Positions 34,404-46,754 of a stretch of DNA of 64,000 nt are shown one piece after another. The position numbers and the translations under genes are program-made. Source of the stretch: Cephalopachus bancanus (lineage: Eukaryota > Chordata > Mammalia > Primates > Tarsiidae). The stretch's first letter is position 1, and each line of letters opens with the position of its first letter. The notes beneath the pieces were generated by a model. The model worked only from the letters and a program-made list of their open reading frames with translations, did no database searches and was not told the DNA's origin. The stretch spans positions 124,001-188,000 of the forward strand of contig JAPVLO010000886.1 of the NCBI GenBank assembly GCA_027257055.1. Reading direction: 5' to 3'.

Positions 34404-35867
34404 TGTGGGGTACCAGCCCCTGCAAGTTTTGGGGAGATTTAGGAGGTCCCTTGGAAGGTGTGGCAGTGTTGGCGATTATTCTGGAGAAATAAAGAAAAAG
34501 GGGTGGAGAAAGAAAGAGACTGGACTCTGTCTATCGCAGAAGCTGTTTATTGAAAGTTACAGCAGGTATTTACCTCCAAATTTTACACAGACAGCCTCAC
34601 AAGTCTTTCACGTGAACACAAAGCCAGGTACAGGAGGGGCGTCCCCCACCCACCATTGTCCCCCACCTACCAGATGTTTTTCTTAGGTATGAGGAGGGAC
34701 AAACCCCAAGATTGTCTTATTGTTCCCTTTGCTAGTTAATGCTCTTCAAAAGCAGTGCAACAATCCCTACTAGCATAATGATGTTCTGATAATCAATAAC
34801 TTCTAAAGTTCAAACACACACAATACCCATGATGACTAACTTAAATTTTATTACCTTTCTATTCTATGCTAATACTACTTACACAATGCTATGGAAGCTC
34901 TTAGTTATAGCTTAAGCCAATTCCTAAAGAATGTGGCCCTGTCCAAAGATCACGCTGGGCCCTACAGGATGTGGTCCAGTCCAAGATTCATGGTGGGCCA
35001 TCTTTTGGAACAATAGACTGCAATCTCTTAACAAAATGGCTATTCTAAAGTCCTATATATCTATCCTAATTTCTATGAAAGCTTCTAATTCCTAATCCTA
35101 ATATATAAAGCTGATCATCAGCAGCAAGGTTTCTAAAAATAAAACCCAGATATAAACTGTAAATGTACTAAGGCCAAAACCACAATAGTAGAAAATGGAG
35201 ACAATGAAATTTCTAAAGTTAACTGTATTCTTATTAAACCTCAAAATATAATAATTGATCATGCTTGAACTAACATGATTCCCTGATGTTAGCATGACCT
35301 ATTCTACAATACTTTCTATGAATAAAATAAATTCAATTTCTATAATAGCTAGAAAAACCCTACACTAACTGTAGCTAAAGCCAGCCTAAAAGAATACAGC
35401 CCATTCCAAAGTACACGCTGGGCCCTCAGGAATGTGGCTCAGGCCAAGGTTTGTGCTGGGCCATTTCTGATAACTCTAGATAGTCATCTATACCATTGAA
35501 AAGCTAAAAACAGCTCTCCATAAGTATACACTAATTCTACAAATATACTTTTAAATCTTATAAAGAAGCTTATACCGTATAAAAGATTCCCAAATGTGAC
35601 CTGAATTTGAATTATATCTAAAACCTAAGCTGAAACCACAGTTTATGGGAAACAGGAACAATGAGTTTCTAGAGTGAGCCATGCCTGTCACAGTCACAGA
35701 ACCTTCTCAGCTTAGATCAGCAGAGTTCCTTTAGGTTACTCGCACTGCATGGTAAAAGGAGGAAGAAAATGGGGTCAATGGCTCCCGAACACATCCTAGT
35801 GGTCTTGGGGTCCACGGCCCTCCCTGATCCCTAACGCTCAGTGGGCCTCCGTGGCCAGCTCCCAACA
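34404..35867 (-). mobile_element. Solo LTR of the same ERVK-like family, copy 2
   Basis: TGTGGGGTACC at the left and CCCAACA at the right; flanked by six-base ACACAT (34398-34403) and ATACAT (35868-35873), one mismatch. On the minus strand it opens TGTTGGGAGC, a start shared by many class II LTRs, and has AATAAA in TTTCAATAAACAGCTTC near 34542-34558, so R/U5 is at the left. About 1.46 kb, long for an LTR. No internal retroviral region and no supported LTR-encoded gene. Roughly collinear with copy 1 apart from the purine-rich expansion in that copy. Confidence 0.87.
34545..34555 (-). terminator. LTR poly(A) signal AATAAA
   Basis: TTTATT on the plus strand within LTR copy 2, followed on the minus strand by GCTTCTGCGATAGACAG. 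In a retroviral LTR the polyadenylation signal marks the end of R. It could in principle terminate a minus-strand transcript, but is antisense to the inferred gene. Confidence 0.6.
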
Positions 35868-36282
35868 ATACATTTTACCACAGCATAGTTAAGAAGTCCA
35901 CAGGGGTTTGACTAATTGATTTTCATAAAATAGAATCACTGTTATGTAATTCTTTCATATTCTAACAGGCCTACCATTTCTGACAGAATGAGTCACACAG
36001 GTTTGAGTTTTTTTGCTTTGGTTTGTTTATAAATGAAACAGCCCAAAAGGAAAATTAGATGCTCAGGCTAAAGGTCAGCATTAATGTTTTTGGTTCTTTT
36101 GTAAGGAAAAAAAACCCAGATAATTCAAGAAAATTGCTTCCATAGACTATGCATAATTAAATCATCAAACAGTAGACTATAATTGGGCAACATTTTGTAT
36201 CGATTTCACTATATGTCTGCTCAGTGGAATGACTTCTTGCAATACTTTTGCATTAACAGCAGAAGTATATTGAAAAAATTTC

Positions 36283-36561
36283 CTGGTGGGCCAGAAGGAG
36301 TGACTCACACCTATAATTCCAGAGCTTTGGGAGACAAAGGCAGGAGGAGTTCGAGACTGGCCTTTACAACAGAGCGAGACATCGTCTCTACAAAAAGTAA
36401 CAAGTCAGGCATGGTGGTTCACGTCAGTAGTCCCAGCTACTCAAGAGACTGAGGCAGGAGGATCACTTGAGCCCAGGAGTTCAAGGTTGTGGTCAGCCAT
36501 GATTGTGCCATTGCCCGGACAGCAGAGTAAGATCTAGTCTGTAAAAAAAAGAAAGAAAAAA
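36283..36561 (+). mobile_element. Alu, old AluJ-like, diverged
   Basis: GGGCCAGAAGGAGTGACTCACACC head, GAGGCAGGAGGATCACTTGAG in the right arm and a mixed A-tail. Internal deletion in the left arm. Confidence 0.85.
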
Positions 36562-37169
36562 ATTCACTGGGGTCATAAAATGGCTCACAGCTTCCAAGGT
36601 GCATATACCATTAACTTCCTTCACTTGACAGTCACAGTTTCACAGCACATGGTATTTGTTAATAATGTTTTAAAGATACACACTTTAAAAGAAAACAAAA
36701 AAACTTTTTTGAGCCACACACTTCATAATTGACTGTTTCACCAAAGCCCAATGCACTTATCTTTTGGGTAGAAATTTGGCATGTGTTTTGTTGTTGTTTT
36801 TGTTATGATTTATCTAAATTGTATGGAAAAGTATATGCTCTCTGGGAATGTAAGCTAATTATTATCATGGAAAGATTTGAGATCAGAGTTTTTTCAAAGC
36901 TTAATCTAAGAATGTATGAGTTATTTCCATCTGTAAGAGCTATGTGTAGAAGGTCTTAAATGCCAAGTCAAGCTTATATGTAACTCCTTACACAGTAAGA
37001 AGCCTAATTCAATTTTTTAAAAAAGTTCTAACATGACATTATTTATAAGTATAGAGTTTTATTTTCAGACATGCAGAAAATACTCAACATTGTTCTCCAA
37101 TCAGAGTCCTAAGATTTCACCATTGTTGTTGACCTTTAGTGATATCTATACTTTTAATCATCAATTTTT
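36562..37169. other. Unique intron, nothing recognised
   Basis: No repeat or exon support seen. Confidence 0.5.
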
Positions 37170-37412
37170 TTTAAGTGATTATTCAAGACATCTTGCTAAG
37201 TACTACACAGTAATTATTTCCTTTTCTTCAGTCCTTATAGCAACTTTGTTGAGATGTGGCTTTTAATATCCCCTTAGGTGAGGAAACTGAGATTTGTAAA
37301 GTTTCAATAATGTCCCTAAGGTTGCACAGCTTGTAATTGCTAGAAGTGGGAATTCAAACATAAACGTGGTGATTCTAGAGTCTATGCTTTTGCCCAATCA
37401 TACTGTCTCCCA
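37170..37412 (+). mobile_element. MIR, nearly full length
   Basis: CTAAGTACTACACAGTAATT, CCTTATAGCAACTTTG, GGTGAGGAAACTGAGATTTG, AAGGTTGCACAGCTTG and GGAATTCAAAC occur in MIR order. Confidence 0.88.
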
Positions 37413-39300
37413 TTCTCTTCATATTAATATGGAAGGGCTCCTCAGTGAACATGTATCCTAGGTATGGCCTGGCATTCCATGATTCCCATGGCATGTTAAT
37501 GAATTTCACCAGCATAACAGACAGGCACTATGTCCACAGGCAAAAGGCTCATGAGCACACACAACAAATGACCACACAGTATAACAGATGGGGACCATTT
37601 TTCTGGAGCTCTTGGACCACAAAATATTGGCAAACAATTCGAAAAATAGTTGCTAGCTATGGTGTTCCTATCTACTGGTTATTAGGCTTTGGAAAATAAA
37701 TGCAGAATTTAAACACTATTCCATATAATAATAATTCAGATGAATAAAATATAGATTATCACTTTTCAAATATAAGGAAAAAAATCAAAGATGAATTTAC
37801 TTTTATTATATGAATCATTTGTTTATAGAGAGTTTTGGATTATAATTCATCAACATGTGCATGAGTCTTCTAGCACCCAAACAAAACAATTTGCATTTTG
37901 CAATTGCAGAGGGAACCTTGTTGACGACATTGGAATCAAAATAGTAAAAGCTCATTACTTATTTTATCCTGAGTGCTCATAAGTAAAGTATATTCAGGTT
38001 GAAGCGGAGGCCTTTTTAGAGAGGAATAAACGCTAGGAACAGATGAGGCTAGAGCTGGGAACATCATTTGGAGTGAAGGTATGATCCTCAAAGAAGAGTT
38101 GCCAGCGGGGCACACTAGAATGCCCAAGAGGTAATATGATGAATGTTCTGAAGCCAAAGATCCTGATTTGGAGAAGGTCTGCAGAAAAAAAAAATTGTAA
38201 GCAGTGATGATACTCATGGTTAGGCAACTTCATTACTTGGTTATTTTTATAGTAAGGCTCCAGTCAGTGACTATCTCGTTAAGTATATACAGAGTATAGG
38301 ACAAGTGATAAATAATTTGAATTTGTTTTTGCATCTGTAATTTAGGGATATCTATATTATTCTCATAGAATTGCCACACTGGTTAACATAATACAACTCT
38401 CAAATGGGCACATAGTGAATGTCCAATAAACAAGCATCCAAACCTTTCTTTCTTCCAATTCCATCTAAAAGTTGGAAGGTAAAACAGGCAGCAGGGAAGT
38501 ATTCCAGGCACACAAACTGAGAAAGTGAAACTGTCTTAGCAGACATGGACATTCAGAAGACCATGGCCATAAAGGTACTTAGTACTTAAGTGGTGGGACA
38601 GGACATCTTAAAGTACTGCTGGGTATGGCTGGGTATGGTGTAGATTGGTTCTGGCCCAAGGTAAAGTTGGTTGTCACCTCCTGTAGTTAAGCAGGCTGAA
38701 AATCTTCAGAAGTATCTATAGAAGAAGACTAGATATGTACCAGAGACATCATATGTCTTTGCCTCTTCATTATTTTTGGCAGGAGCTATCCTGAAAGTAA
38801 CAAAAATTCAGTTGATTCAAGTTTATATAGCTGTTTCTCTAATCTACTTGAAATTATATGATGAATATACTTCATTTTGGCTAATCTAGAACTATTATAA
38901 GCAAATTAAAGAGATTCTCTTGGATGAAATACCACTGAGTTTGCTGAGCTCTGTAGAAGCAAATACTAGTTATTTTGATACACCTGCTAATGTAAATCAG
39001 AGCTAAGTTTTAATCTATTAAAAATAAAAATGAATCTTTAAAAAATCTCATCTATGGATCTATTATATGACCATTAAATCATATAACGGATCATGCAATA
39101 GCTAACTCTCAGCATACCTTGATCAAATGCTTCTTCTTTGATCAGTGTGGGAGGGGCATTTGAGGGGTAAAAAGTAGGGGTATAATAGTTCTTATTCTTT
39201 TCTTCAGAATACTTAAAATACTCCCTTACCCTAATCAATTTATTCTACACCAAAGGCAGATGGTGGGTTTCCAGAATAATCATAGAGTCAACCATTACCT
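37413..39300. other. Unique intron, nothing firmly recognised
   Basis: Several short open frames without family resemblance. A MIR-end-like phrase (GGCACATAGTGAATGTCCAATAA) is at about 38407-38430. Confidence 0.45.
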
Positions 39301-39313
39301 TCAACAGATTTTT

Positions 39314-39605
39314 GTTTGTTTTTTTGAGTTGGAGTCTCACTCTGTTGCCCAGACTGGAGTGCGGTGGGCTCTTCCGGCCACTGCAGCCTCGACCTGCTGG
39401 GCTCCGGCGATCCTTCCACCTCAGCCTTCCAAGTAGCTGGAACTACAGGAGCGTGCTACCACACCCGGCTAATTTTTTTGATTTATTGTGGAGATGAGGT
39501 CTCGCCAAGTTGCCCAGGTGGGTCTCGAACTCATGGGCTCAGGCAATCCACTCACCTCAGCCTCCCAAAGTGTGGGATTACAGGCTGAGCCACCGAGCCT
39601 GGCTG
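39314..39605 (-). mobile_element. Alu, young-type subfamily with more decay
   Basis: Inverted dimer with T-rich head, many CpGs changed to TG or CA compared with its siblings. Short flanking match AGATTTTT/GGATTTTT. Confidence 0.92.
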
Positions 39606-40149
39606 GATTTTTAAAAATAATTATACGATGGTAGGAAGTTCCTTGGTGTGATATGAAAGTATTTTGTCTCATTATTTTGACAGATTACTCAATCTAAATA
39701 TTGAATCTGTCATTCCAGGACAATTTCTTTTGAACACATTCTGTTTCCCATGTAATAATGTCAATTGCTCTATTTAATATAGTGTCCGATGTCAGAGAAG
39801 CAACACCAGAACTGTTCAGCAAGTTGCATGCCTCTGAGACATTATTTTTCTGTTGTGTTTTGTTCAGTTTTCTTTGACTTTGTAGTATATAGTTCTTCCC
39901 CTTGCTGTTATTTCCTGCTGATAACTCCTATTAGCATACATTGTAGAACATTCTGATCCCTCTGCCATTGCCAGTCCTTTTCTATGATATAGAGGGTTTT
40001 GTGTTGTTGTTAACTTAAAGTTGATGAAAATAGGATAGGACAGCTGAAGACTTTCCACTCATATTGATAATCTCACCAGAATTCTGCAAAGCAGATCTTT
40101 GGTCAAGTTTGACTTATCATAGAAAGAATGAGTTTCCAAATGTATTTCA

Positions 40150-40800
40150 TAGATATAGGTTTTACAGAAAGACCGTGAAACACATCATCTGGACTATTGC
40201 TGTCAAACTCTACCTCCTCTTCCTTCTCCTAGACTTCTCCTATCAGTCAATTGTAAAGACTTGCCATATTTTTTATTCTAAATTCTAGCATTGATTATCA
40301 ATCATCTTGGCTTCAAAACTCTTCAGCTGTTTCTCATTACATATTGAAAGAAATTCAGTTACATTGACTCCTCTCTGTTTTGGCCTACACCTTTCTTTCT
40401 GGTCTTATCATCTGTTAATTTTTAATGCATACTTATGTTTCAATCAAACTGAATTCTTTACACTTTATCTTATTCATTCATCTCTCTTTACATATTTGTA
40501 TATATTCCTCCCTTCCCAAACAATGCTCTTCCTTCCTGTACTTAACCTCTAACTTCTTACTCATCTTTTAAGACACCCAGTTGGCAATTAGCTCTCCATG
40601 TTTTGAGCTCCTCTAATACAGTGGGCCTGCCTCACAAGACTTTTTCACACATAGGTTTACATTGCAAGCATCAGTGCTCGTGTCTTATCTCCACCCCCAC
40701 TACAATGTGAGTTCTTGACAGCAGAAATGATTTTTAACTCATGACTCCATACCTAGCATTGTATCTTGCACTCAACAAGGGTTCTCCATTGTCAGGTACA
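40150..40800 (+). mobile_element. L2 3' end
   Basis: L2 3'-UTR landmarks in order: CAATGCTCTTCCTTCC, ACTTCTTACTCATCTTTTAAGA, CCACTACAATGTGAGTTC and CCTAGCATTGTATCTTGCA. Confidence 0.8.
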
Positions 40801-40849
40801 ACAGTTTTCTCTCATCTAAGAACTGAGATTCACCTATACTTTTTTTTAA

Positions 40850-41398
40850 GAGACAGTATATCATGTTGGATAAGAGCTTGGATTTTGAGGTCAAATAATT
40901 TTGGGTTTAAATACAAGTGTTTACAATGATGTACTATGTAATTTTCCCCAAACTTTTTTTTTTTTGAGTTGGAGTCTCACTCTGTCGCCCAGACTCCAGT
41001 GCAGTGGCTGCTCCCGGCCACCGCAGCCTACACCTGCTGGGCTTCGGCAATCCTTCTGCCTCAGCCGTCCAAGTACCGGAATTACAGGCATGCGCTACCA
41101 CACCCGGCTGATTTTTTGATTTATTGTAGAGATGAGGTCTCGCTGCCCAGGCCGGTCTCAAACCCACGGGCTCAGGCAATCCACTCACCTCAGCCTCCCA
41201 AAGGCGCGGGATTACAGGCTCAGCCACCGAGCCTGGCTCCCCAAACTATTTAATATCTCTGAGTTTTGTGCTTATCATTTGTCATGACAAAAATAATTAG
41301 ACTTATTTCATCAGAAATTGATGTGGATTATATTACATAACCTACATAAAGGACTTAGTACAATGCCTGGCACATAGTAAATAGTCAATAAATGTTAT
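40850..41398 (+). mobile_element. MIR interrupted by an Alu
   Basis: Left part GATAAGAGCTTGGATTTTGAGG (40870-40891) and right part TGCCTGGCACATAGTAAATAG (41363-41383) are the two ends of one MIR. The Alu at 40955-41238 splits it. Confidence 0.8.
40955..41238 (-). mobile_element. Alu, young window-specific subfamily
   Basis: Inverted dimer. Target duplication CCCCAAACT at 40946-40954 and 41239-41247. Confidence 0.95.
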
Positions 41399-41402
41399 TT
41401 TC

Positions 41403-41404
<2 letters not shown>

Positions 41405-41433
<29 letters not shown>
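41405..41433. repeat. (GT)n microsatellite
   Basis: About 14 uninterrupted GT units right after the MIR end. Confidence 0.95.
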
Positions 41434-41437
<4 letters not shown>

Positions 41438-41621
41438 GCATGTGTAGTGTTTCACTTATTGAGCTCTGTGTCACAAACCAGTGTTTTATAATTTGTTACA
41501 GTTTTATTCATTTCTTTATTTATTCACCAAAAAAATTCATACGTTGCCTTATCTTTAAACCTATGTCATCTATGTCATCTCACAGACAGTTTTCTATCCT
41601 TATTTTAAAATCCCCAAAGAG

Positions 41622-41690
41622 AAATATTACTTAGTCTCTAAAATAATGAATTAAGATAAATATTACTTAGTCTCTAAAATAATGAATTAA
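41622..41690. repeat. Exact tandem duplication of a 36-base unit
   Basis: AAATATTACTTAGTCTCTAA begins at 41622 and again at 41658; the first 33 bases of each copy are identical. Confidence 0.95.
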
Positions 41691-42590
41691 TTAAATTCTT
41701 CCCTTCTTTGGCAAAGGTAGAAATTTAGGACTTGATAGAACAAGAGACAATGCTGATTGTTTTGTTTTGCCATCTATCCATCACTGCTGCCCTCCAGAAG
41801 TCCATCAGTGTTCTTGGTGCATGAAGGCTAAGTCTGAAACATGATCAAATGAAGTCTGCTACTTAGAAGTCTCAATAATTGACATCCCAATTTAAGATAA
41901 TTTTTAAAAATCAACTATGACTAATTTTCTCAAGAACATCAAGTATACATACTATATTAAAATACTCTGTAAAATCATTTTGGGGAAGGGAGTTTTCTAA
42001 AGTTAATAGGTAAGCCATTTTATATTCTGTGTATTTACATAAATGGGAACCTGCTTGCAAGGCATAAATGCAAAAGTTACACAAATAAGGGATTTAGTGA
42101 ACTGTCTAAGCCCATTAATACACATGTTAAATGTATTGTGAAGGATTCCATTGAGGTTCTCTTAGGCCATTTGTCTTTGTGTGTAGAAGAAATTAGTTCC
42201 TGTAGGGAAATGTTTTAAGTACTCTGATGCAAAGAGTAAGAACTGCACCACTCCCACCCTCTACCCCTCATCTGTCCTCCCATATTGACCATAGAGAATC
42301 CAGAAGAAGTATCCGATTAAGGTACATTGAAAGTTAAGGCAAAATGAATATTCAATCACACAGCTATGCTGACTCTTCTTTGAGGCACTGATGCTTATTT
42401 AGATTGATGCCACTGAAGGCAACACTGGGGTTATTTTACCAGCAGAGCGTGTCTTCTTCTCTTTGGTCCTTTAAGGAGATGGTAGTAAAAAAATGTTTAT
42501 AGGAAGAGTTTGATTGTTTAAAAATGTAGACTTCTTGATCCTTGAAGGTGTCTAACACATGCATTTTGCTAAATTAAATTAAATTAATTC
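41691..42590. other. Unique intron, nothing recognised
   Basis: No transposon or exon support. An AAATT-type pentamer run (42571-42588) precedes the LTR. Confidence 0.5.
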
Positions 42591-42946
42591 TGAAGATGCC
42601 TCTGTACATTGAGATTTTACATAACAAACTGCAGCCTAGCCTAACTTAGCCTAAAGAAACTGAACTTTTAGCTTAGGAGTATTCTTAGCCAATCACAGCA
42701 AGGGAGCTTCAGCCAATCACTGGCCACCATATGATAAGATCATGTTCAAATAAGTCCAACACTGAGCTATAACCAATCAAGCTGTTTCTGCACCTCACTT
42801 CTGTTTTCTGTCCATAAACACTGCCTGCTCACCTTGTGGAGTGGAGTTTCCTTTACCTCCAATTCTAAAGATTGCTCGACTCTAGGCTTGTTGTTTGCTT
42901 AATTAAAATGTTAAAATTTAATTTGTCTAAAGTTTTCCTTTTAACA
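42591..42946 (+). mobile_element. Solo LTR, class-I (ERV1)-like, tentative
   Basis: TG...CA bounded, with several CCAAT boxes (AGCCAATC at about 42687 and 42711, AACCAATC near 42770), a TATA-like CCATAAACA near 42812, and GGAGTGGAGTTTCCTTTACC followed by an A/T-rich end. The pattern of clustered CCAAT boxes plus a TATA element is common in gammaretrovirus-like LTRs. No clean four-base target duplication was seen, so the ends are approximate. Confidence 0.6.
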
Positions 42947-43258
42947 ACTTGTAGAAGTAAATAGCTGAAAGGAAAACAATTGCCATATCCCCTTAAAATT
43001 CACACTTAATCACTGAAAATACACCCCTGGTGCCATTTACCTTTGCTCTGTCTAAATTGATTATGTTGGCAAGCTGAGCATGCTTTGAGCATTCCTCCAC
43101 CAAAATAATTACTCCTCTTTCTTTTCTCCCCTACATCACCTCTGAGTGTTTGACACTGCTGTTAGTATGCAGCATAGAAACATTGGGCTTCTGTTGATAT
43201 TTTTTCTACTGCACCAACTTTTAAAAGCTCCATTGTAGTTAGTTTAAAAGGGAGTTTT

Positions 43259-43546
43259 GCCGGGCTCGGTGGCTCAGCCTGTAATCCCGCGCCTTTGGGA
43301 GGCTGAGGTGAGTGGATTGCCTGAGCCCGTGGATTCGAGACCCGCCTGGGCAGCGAGACCTCATCTCTACAATAAATCCAAAAATCAGCTGGGCATGGTA
43401 GTGCATGCCTGTAATTCCGGCTACTTGGAAGGCTGAGATGGAAGGATCGCCGGAGCCCAGCAGGTCGAGGCTGCGGTGTCCGGGAGCGGCCACTGCACTC
43501 CAGTCTGGGCGACAGAGTGAGACTCCAACTCAAAAAAAAAAAAAAA
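43259..43546 (+). mobile_element. Alu, young window-specific subfamily
   Basis: GCCGGGCTCGGTGGCTCAGC head and A-run tail; target duplication AAAAGGGAGTTTT at 43246-43258 and about 43544-43556, exact. Confidence 0.96.
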
Positions 43547-43559
43547 AGGGAGTTTTGAA

Positions 43560-44139
43560 CTTGTCAAATGCAATTGTTTTCTTTTGATATTCTAATAAAA
43601 ACGTCATTTTGAGTTAGCTCTTCAGAGTTGATATAATTTACACCTGCACAAAACACATTTTACTCTAAATGAAGGTATATAAATTATTTGTACCATATGT
43701 CTCACTCTCTCTGCTTGTTTAATATTTTTCAGAGTAAGCTGTTTATATTAGTTCTCTCTTGCTTTATTGTCATTTAACAATTTAAAAAAGCATTTATTGA
43801 GTGCTTGCTTTGTGCTAAGTCCTAAGGCTAATCTAGAAATATAATCATGAAACAGAAAAAAAGAAAAAATATATAGGCCCTGTCTTCCATGAAAACACAG
43901 TTTAGTAAGAAAGAATATTTTTGCCAACCGCCAGTTATAAGACAAAATAAAAATGAATAGTGTTAAATGATTGAATAAGTAACATGCTGTAACCATGCAA
44001 AAGAAATGGTTGCATTTGACTAGGAGTACAGATCAGAAAAACATTTCTCATTGGTAATGGCTTTGGAGCTACAATTCAGAGATTAAAATGGTGAGAATGT
44101 AGTTAAGATCAATGACATAACATTTTATGAAATTAAAAA
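43560..44139. other. Unique intron, nothing recognised
   Basis: A MIR-like phrase (TTTATTGAGTGCTTGCTTTGTGC) occurs near 43793-43815. Confidence 0.45.
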
Positions 44140-44255
44140 ATAAAACACAGTACTTAGCAGACCCTCTACCAGTAGTAATAGTTACTATTTCCCAAGTTCA
44201 CTTAAGTGGCAGAGTTGGAAACCAGATCTCCTGATTTACATGAGAGTTCCCTTTG
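44140..44255 (+). mobile_element. MIR 3'-half fragment, tentative
   Basis: AAGTGGCAGAGTTGGAAACCAGATC near 44203-44228 matches the latter half of MIR. Confidence 0.5.
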
Positions 44256-44520
44256 TTCATCTTCTTTCCTTAAAGAAAGTAAGTCTTGATCAACAGAGTT
44301 GTCTCAGCATCTGCAGGAAAGGTCTTAAATTGAACTGGCTAAATTTTAGATTGAATTCCATCATCTTGAGAACTTCCATTTTGTGAAACATATACAAGAG
44401 AGAAACAGATTAAAGATCAAAAACCATTTGTACTTGTAAGATATTGAAAAGTAATTTTAATGCAAAATTCATAAGAATACAAAATAATGTTTTGGGAATA
44501 TTAAAAATGCATACACGTGT

Positions 44521-44539
44521 GCTCTCTCTCTCTCTCTCT

Positions 44540-44599
<60 letters not shown>
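44521..44599. repeat. (CT)n then (AC)n microsatellite
   Basis: Ten CT units followed by about 27 AC units with one ACAT interruption. Confidence 0.95.
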
Positions 44600-44600
<1 letters not shown>

Positions 44601-44639
44601 TTTGTGCTCCTTATGTAGGGGCAGAAAGGAGGTGATCTC

Positions 44640-45560
44640 TTTCCAGCCATCATAAAGATCACTGCCAACACTTTTAAAACAAAAAGAGACTAACAAGAGG
44701 AAAGCATAGCAAATTTATTTGATCATAGTTTTATATGACACAGGACTCTTCAGAGTAAGAACCCAAAGATACAAGAAAGCTATCCATTTTCATGCTTAGG
44801 TTCAATGAAGAATGGACAGTTGTGTAAAACTGTGATTGAACAAAAAGTATATGATGCAATACTGATAGACTGAGCGAGAAAACTCAGCAAAGTCTTTCTG
44901 TCCAAATTTTTCTTCAACTGATGGTGCAGCGTTTCTTCCTCCCAGGTGTAGGTCAGGACCCTTTCTGGAATGGGGGTTTTATGACCTATAATCAAACAGG
45001 GTATGTCAGAGAATTTATTATTATTATTTTTAGTTGGAGTTTCACTCTCACCTAGGCTAGAGTGCGGTAGCATGCCCACAGTCACTGCAGCCTCCACCTG
45101 CTAGGTTCTGGGAAGATCCTTTCGCCTCAGCTTACCAAATAGCAGGAACTACAGGCATGAACCACCGTGCCCGCCTAAATTTTTGATTTATTGTAGAGAC
45201 GAGGTCTCGCCAAGTTTCCCAGGCTGATCTCGAACTGCTGGACTCAGGCGATTGTCCCGTCTCTGTCTCCCAAAGTGCTGGGATTACAGGTGTGAGCCAC
45301 TTTGTCTGGTTAGAGAATTTATTTTTGGCCAGTTCTTACAAAGAAAAGCAGGGGAAAAGTAAAAATACTAATTTCAGGTTTTATATCTGTTTTTGGGGAA
45401 AAGGAGTTCTGGTTTCTGTGATCCACCTGAGAGAAAAGGGATTCTAGTTTCTATGGCTGTCTTGGGGGAGAATGAGGCTGACAGGAGGACAGGAGGTGAA
45501 AGAGATTTTGCTTCTGAGGCCTGCAAAATTAAGGTATCATTTTCTGAGACCCAACACTTA
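44640..45560 (-). mobile_element. Unassigned interspersed repeat (possible LTR) split by an AluJ
   Basis: Flanks on both sides of the AluJ (45020-45311) look like one old element: GGGGGTTTTATGACCTATAATC left of it and GGGGAAAAGGAGTTCTGG right of it, and the Alu target duplication joins them without a gap. I cannot name the family. Confidence 0.3.
45020..45311 (-). mobile_element. Alu, AluJ-like
   Basis: Inverted dimer with (ATT)n head, ancestral GTGAGCCAC left-arm end. Exact duplication AGAGAATTTATT at 45008-45019 and 45312-45323. Confidence 0.95.
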
Positions 45561-46650
45561 TAATCTTTTGATTCTGAGATTTTATCATGAAAAAAACAAA
45601 GTTTCAGGGATAAAGAAGTCAAAGCAGTTAAGCAGCTCTCAAGTGGCCTGTTTACTTGGGTTTTTAAAAAAACGAATCCTTAGAAGAAATTTTGAAGTAT
45701 ATTTAAAAAAATACCCATGGTTAATCTGTAGTGATAATGTAATTTTGAGGCACATTTAATATTAATATTAAATAGATGCATCATGAAGGAGTTAAAATAT
45801 AACAACAATAAATATATTAAATATACATTCTAAGCATGAGCAAGTTTGCAAATGATTCTATATATTATTGTCCTGTCACTAACACATACTGACCCATCTA
45901 CAATACCAACTTTACTCCAAAAAGTGCAATTATTAGCTTCTGCATTTGAAATTTCCTCCTTGCCTTTCTACCTAGTTTTCCTCCACTTCTTTTATTTCAT
46001 TGCCAAATGTAACACCTGATCTCTACATTGATCTAAGAAATATGCAATTTTTACCTCCCTTTTAATGGATTTTTGTTTTCTGGCATTGCTTAGTGTGTCA
46101 AGATCTGTACACTTGATGTAAATTTTAATAAATTCCAGTCATTTTTATTCATCCAGGTTTATTTTCAGTTTAGAAATACATTCTCTAAAATAATGTGATG
46201 ATGCTTATGAAGCTGTTGGGTTTCCTGGTATATTTTTTGAATTTTTAAAAATTTTCAACAATGCAACTGTGGTTTTGATCATTCAAATAAAATCCCTTGT
46301 AATTGGTCTGCTTTACTACCCAAACTTAAATAATATTTCTGTGGCCTTTAAAAAAATAAAATATATAATTCAAATTGTTATATTTCTGGGTTTCTATTTG
46401 CCTTGAAGAGATAAACCGATTTATAAGTATGTGGGGGTTTTAATGAGTTAGACCTTAAAAGCTTCACATTTGTTTTTATACTTTTATAGACACTATAATG
46501 TAGACACTATAAAGATATAGTAGGAGCTTACAGAAAAATTCAGACAATCAGTACAATTTAGAGAGCAAAGAAAGCATATCCATTTAACAATAAGCACAAG
46601 GAGCATTACTTTACAAAAGTGAATATATATATATAGGAATCCATTAAAAA
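45561..46650. other. Unique AT-rich intron, nothing recognised
   Basis: TAGACACTATA occurs twice in tandem near 46486-46511. No exon or transposon support. Confidence 0.45.
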
Positions 46651-46655
46651 AAAAC

Positions 46656-46658
<3 letters not shown>

Positions 46659-46752
<94 letters not shown>
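46659..46752. repeat. (TA)n then (TG)n microsatellite
   Basis: About 23 AT units followed by about 24 GT units. Confidence 0.97.

Positions 46753-46754
<2 letters not shown>

Noticed and set aside
4591..35867. The two similar LTRs as ends of one provirus
   Set aside because: Each has its own six-base duplication and unrelated flanks, and the 28 kb between holds ordinary intron and an exon.
38468..38505. Possible following exon encoding a Lys/Gly-rich decapeptide
   Set aside because: The best-looking stretch (GGAAGGTAAAACAGGCAGCA) does not translate to the expected R-K-S-E-G-K peptide and lacks proper splice sites.
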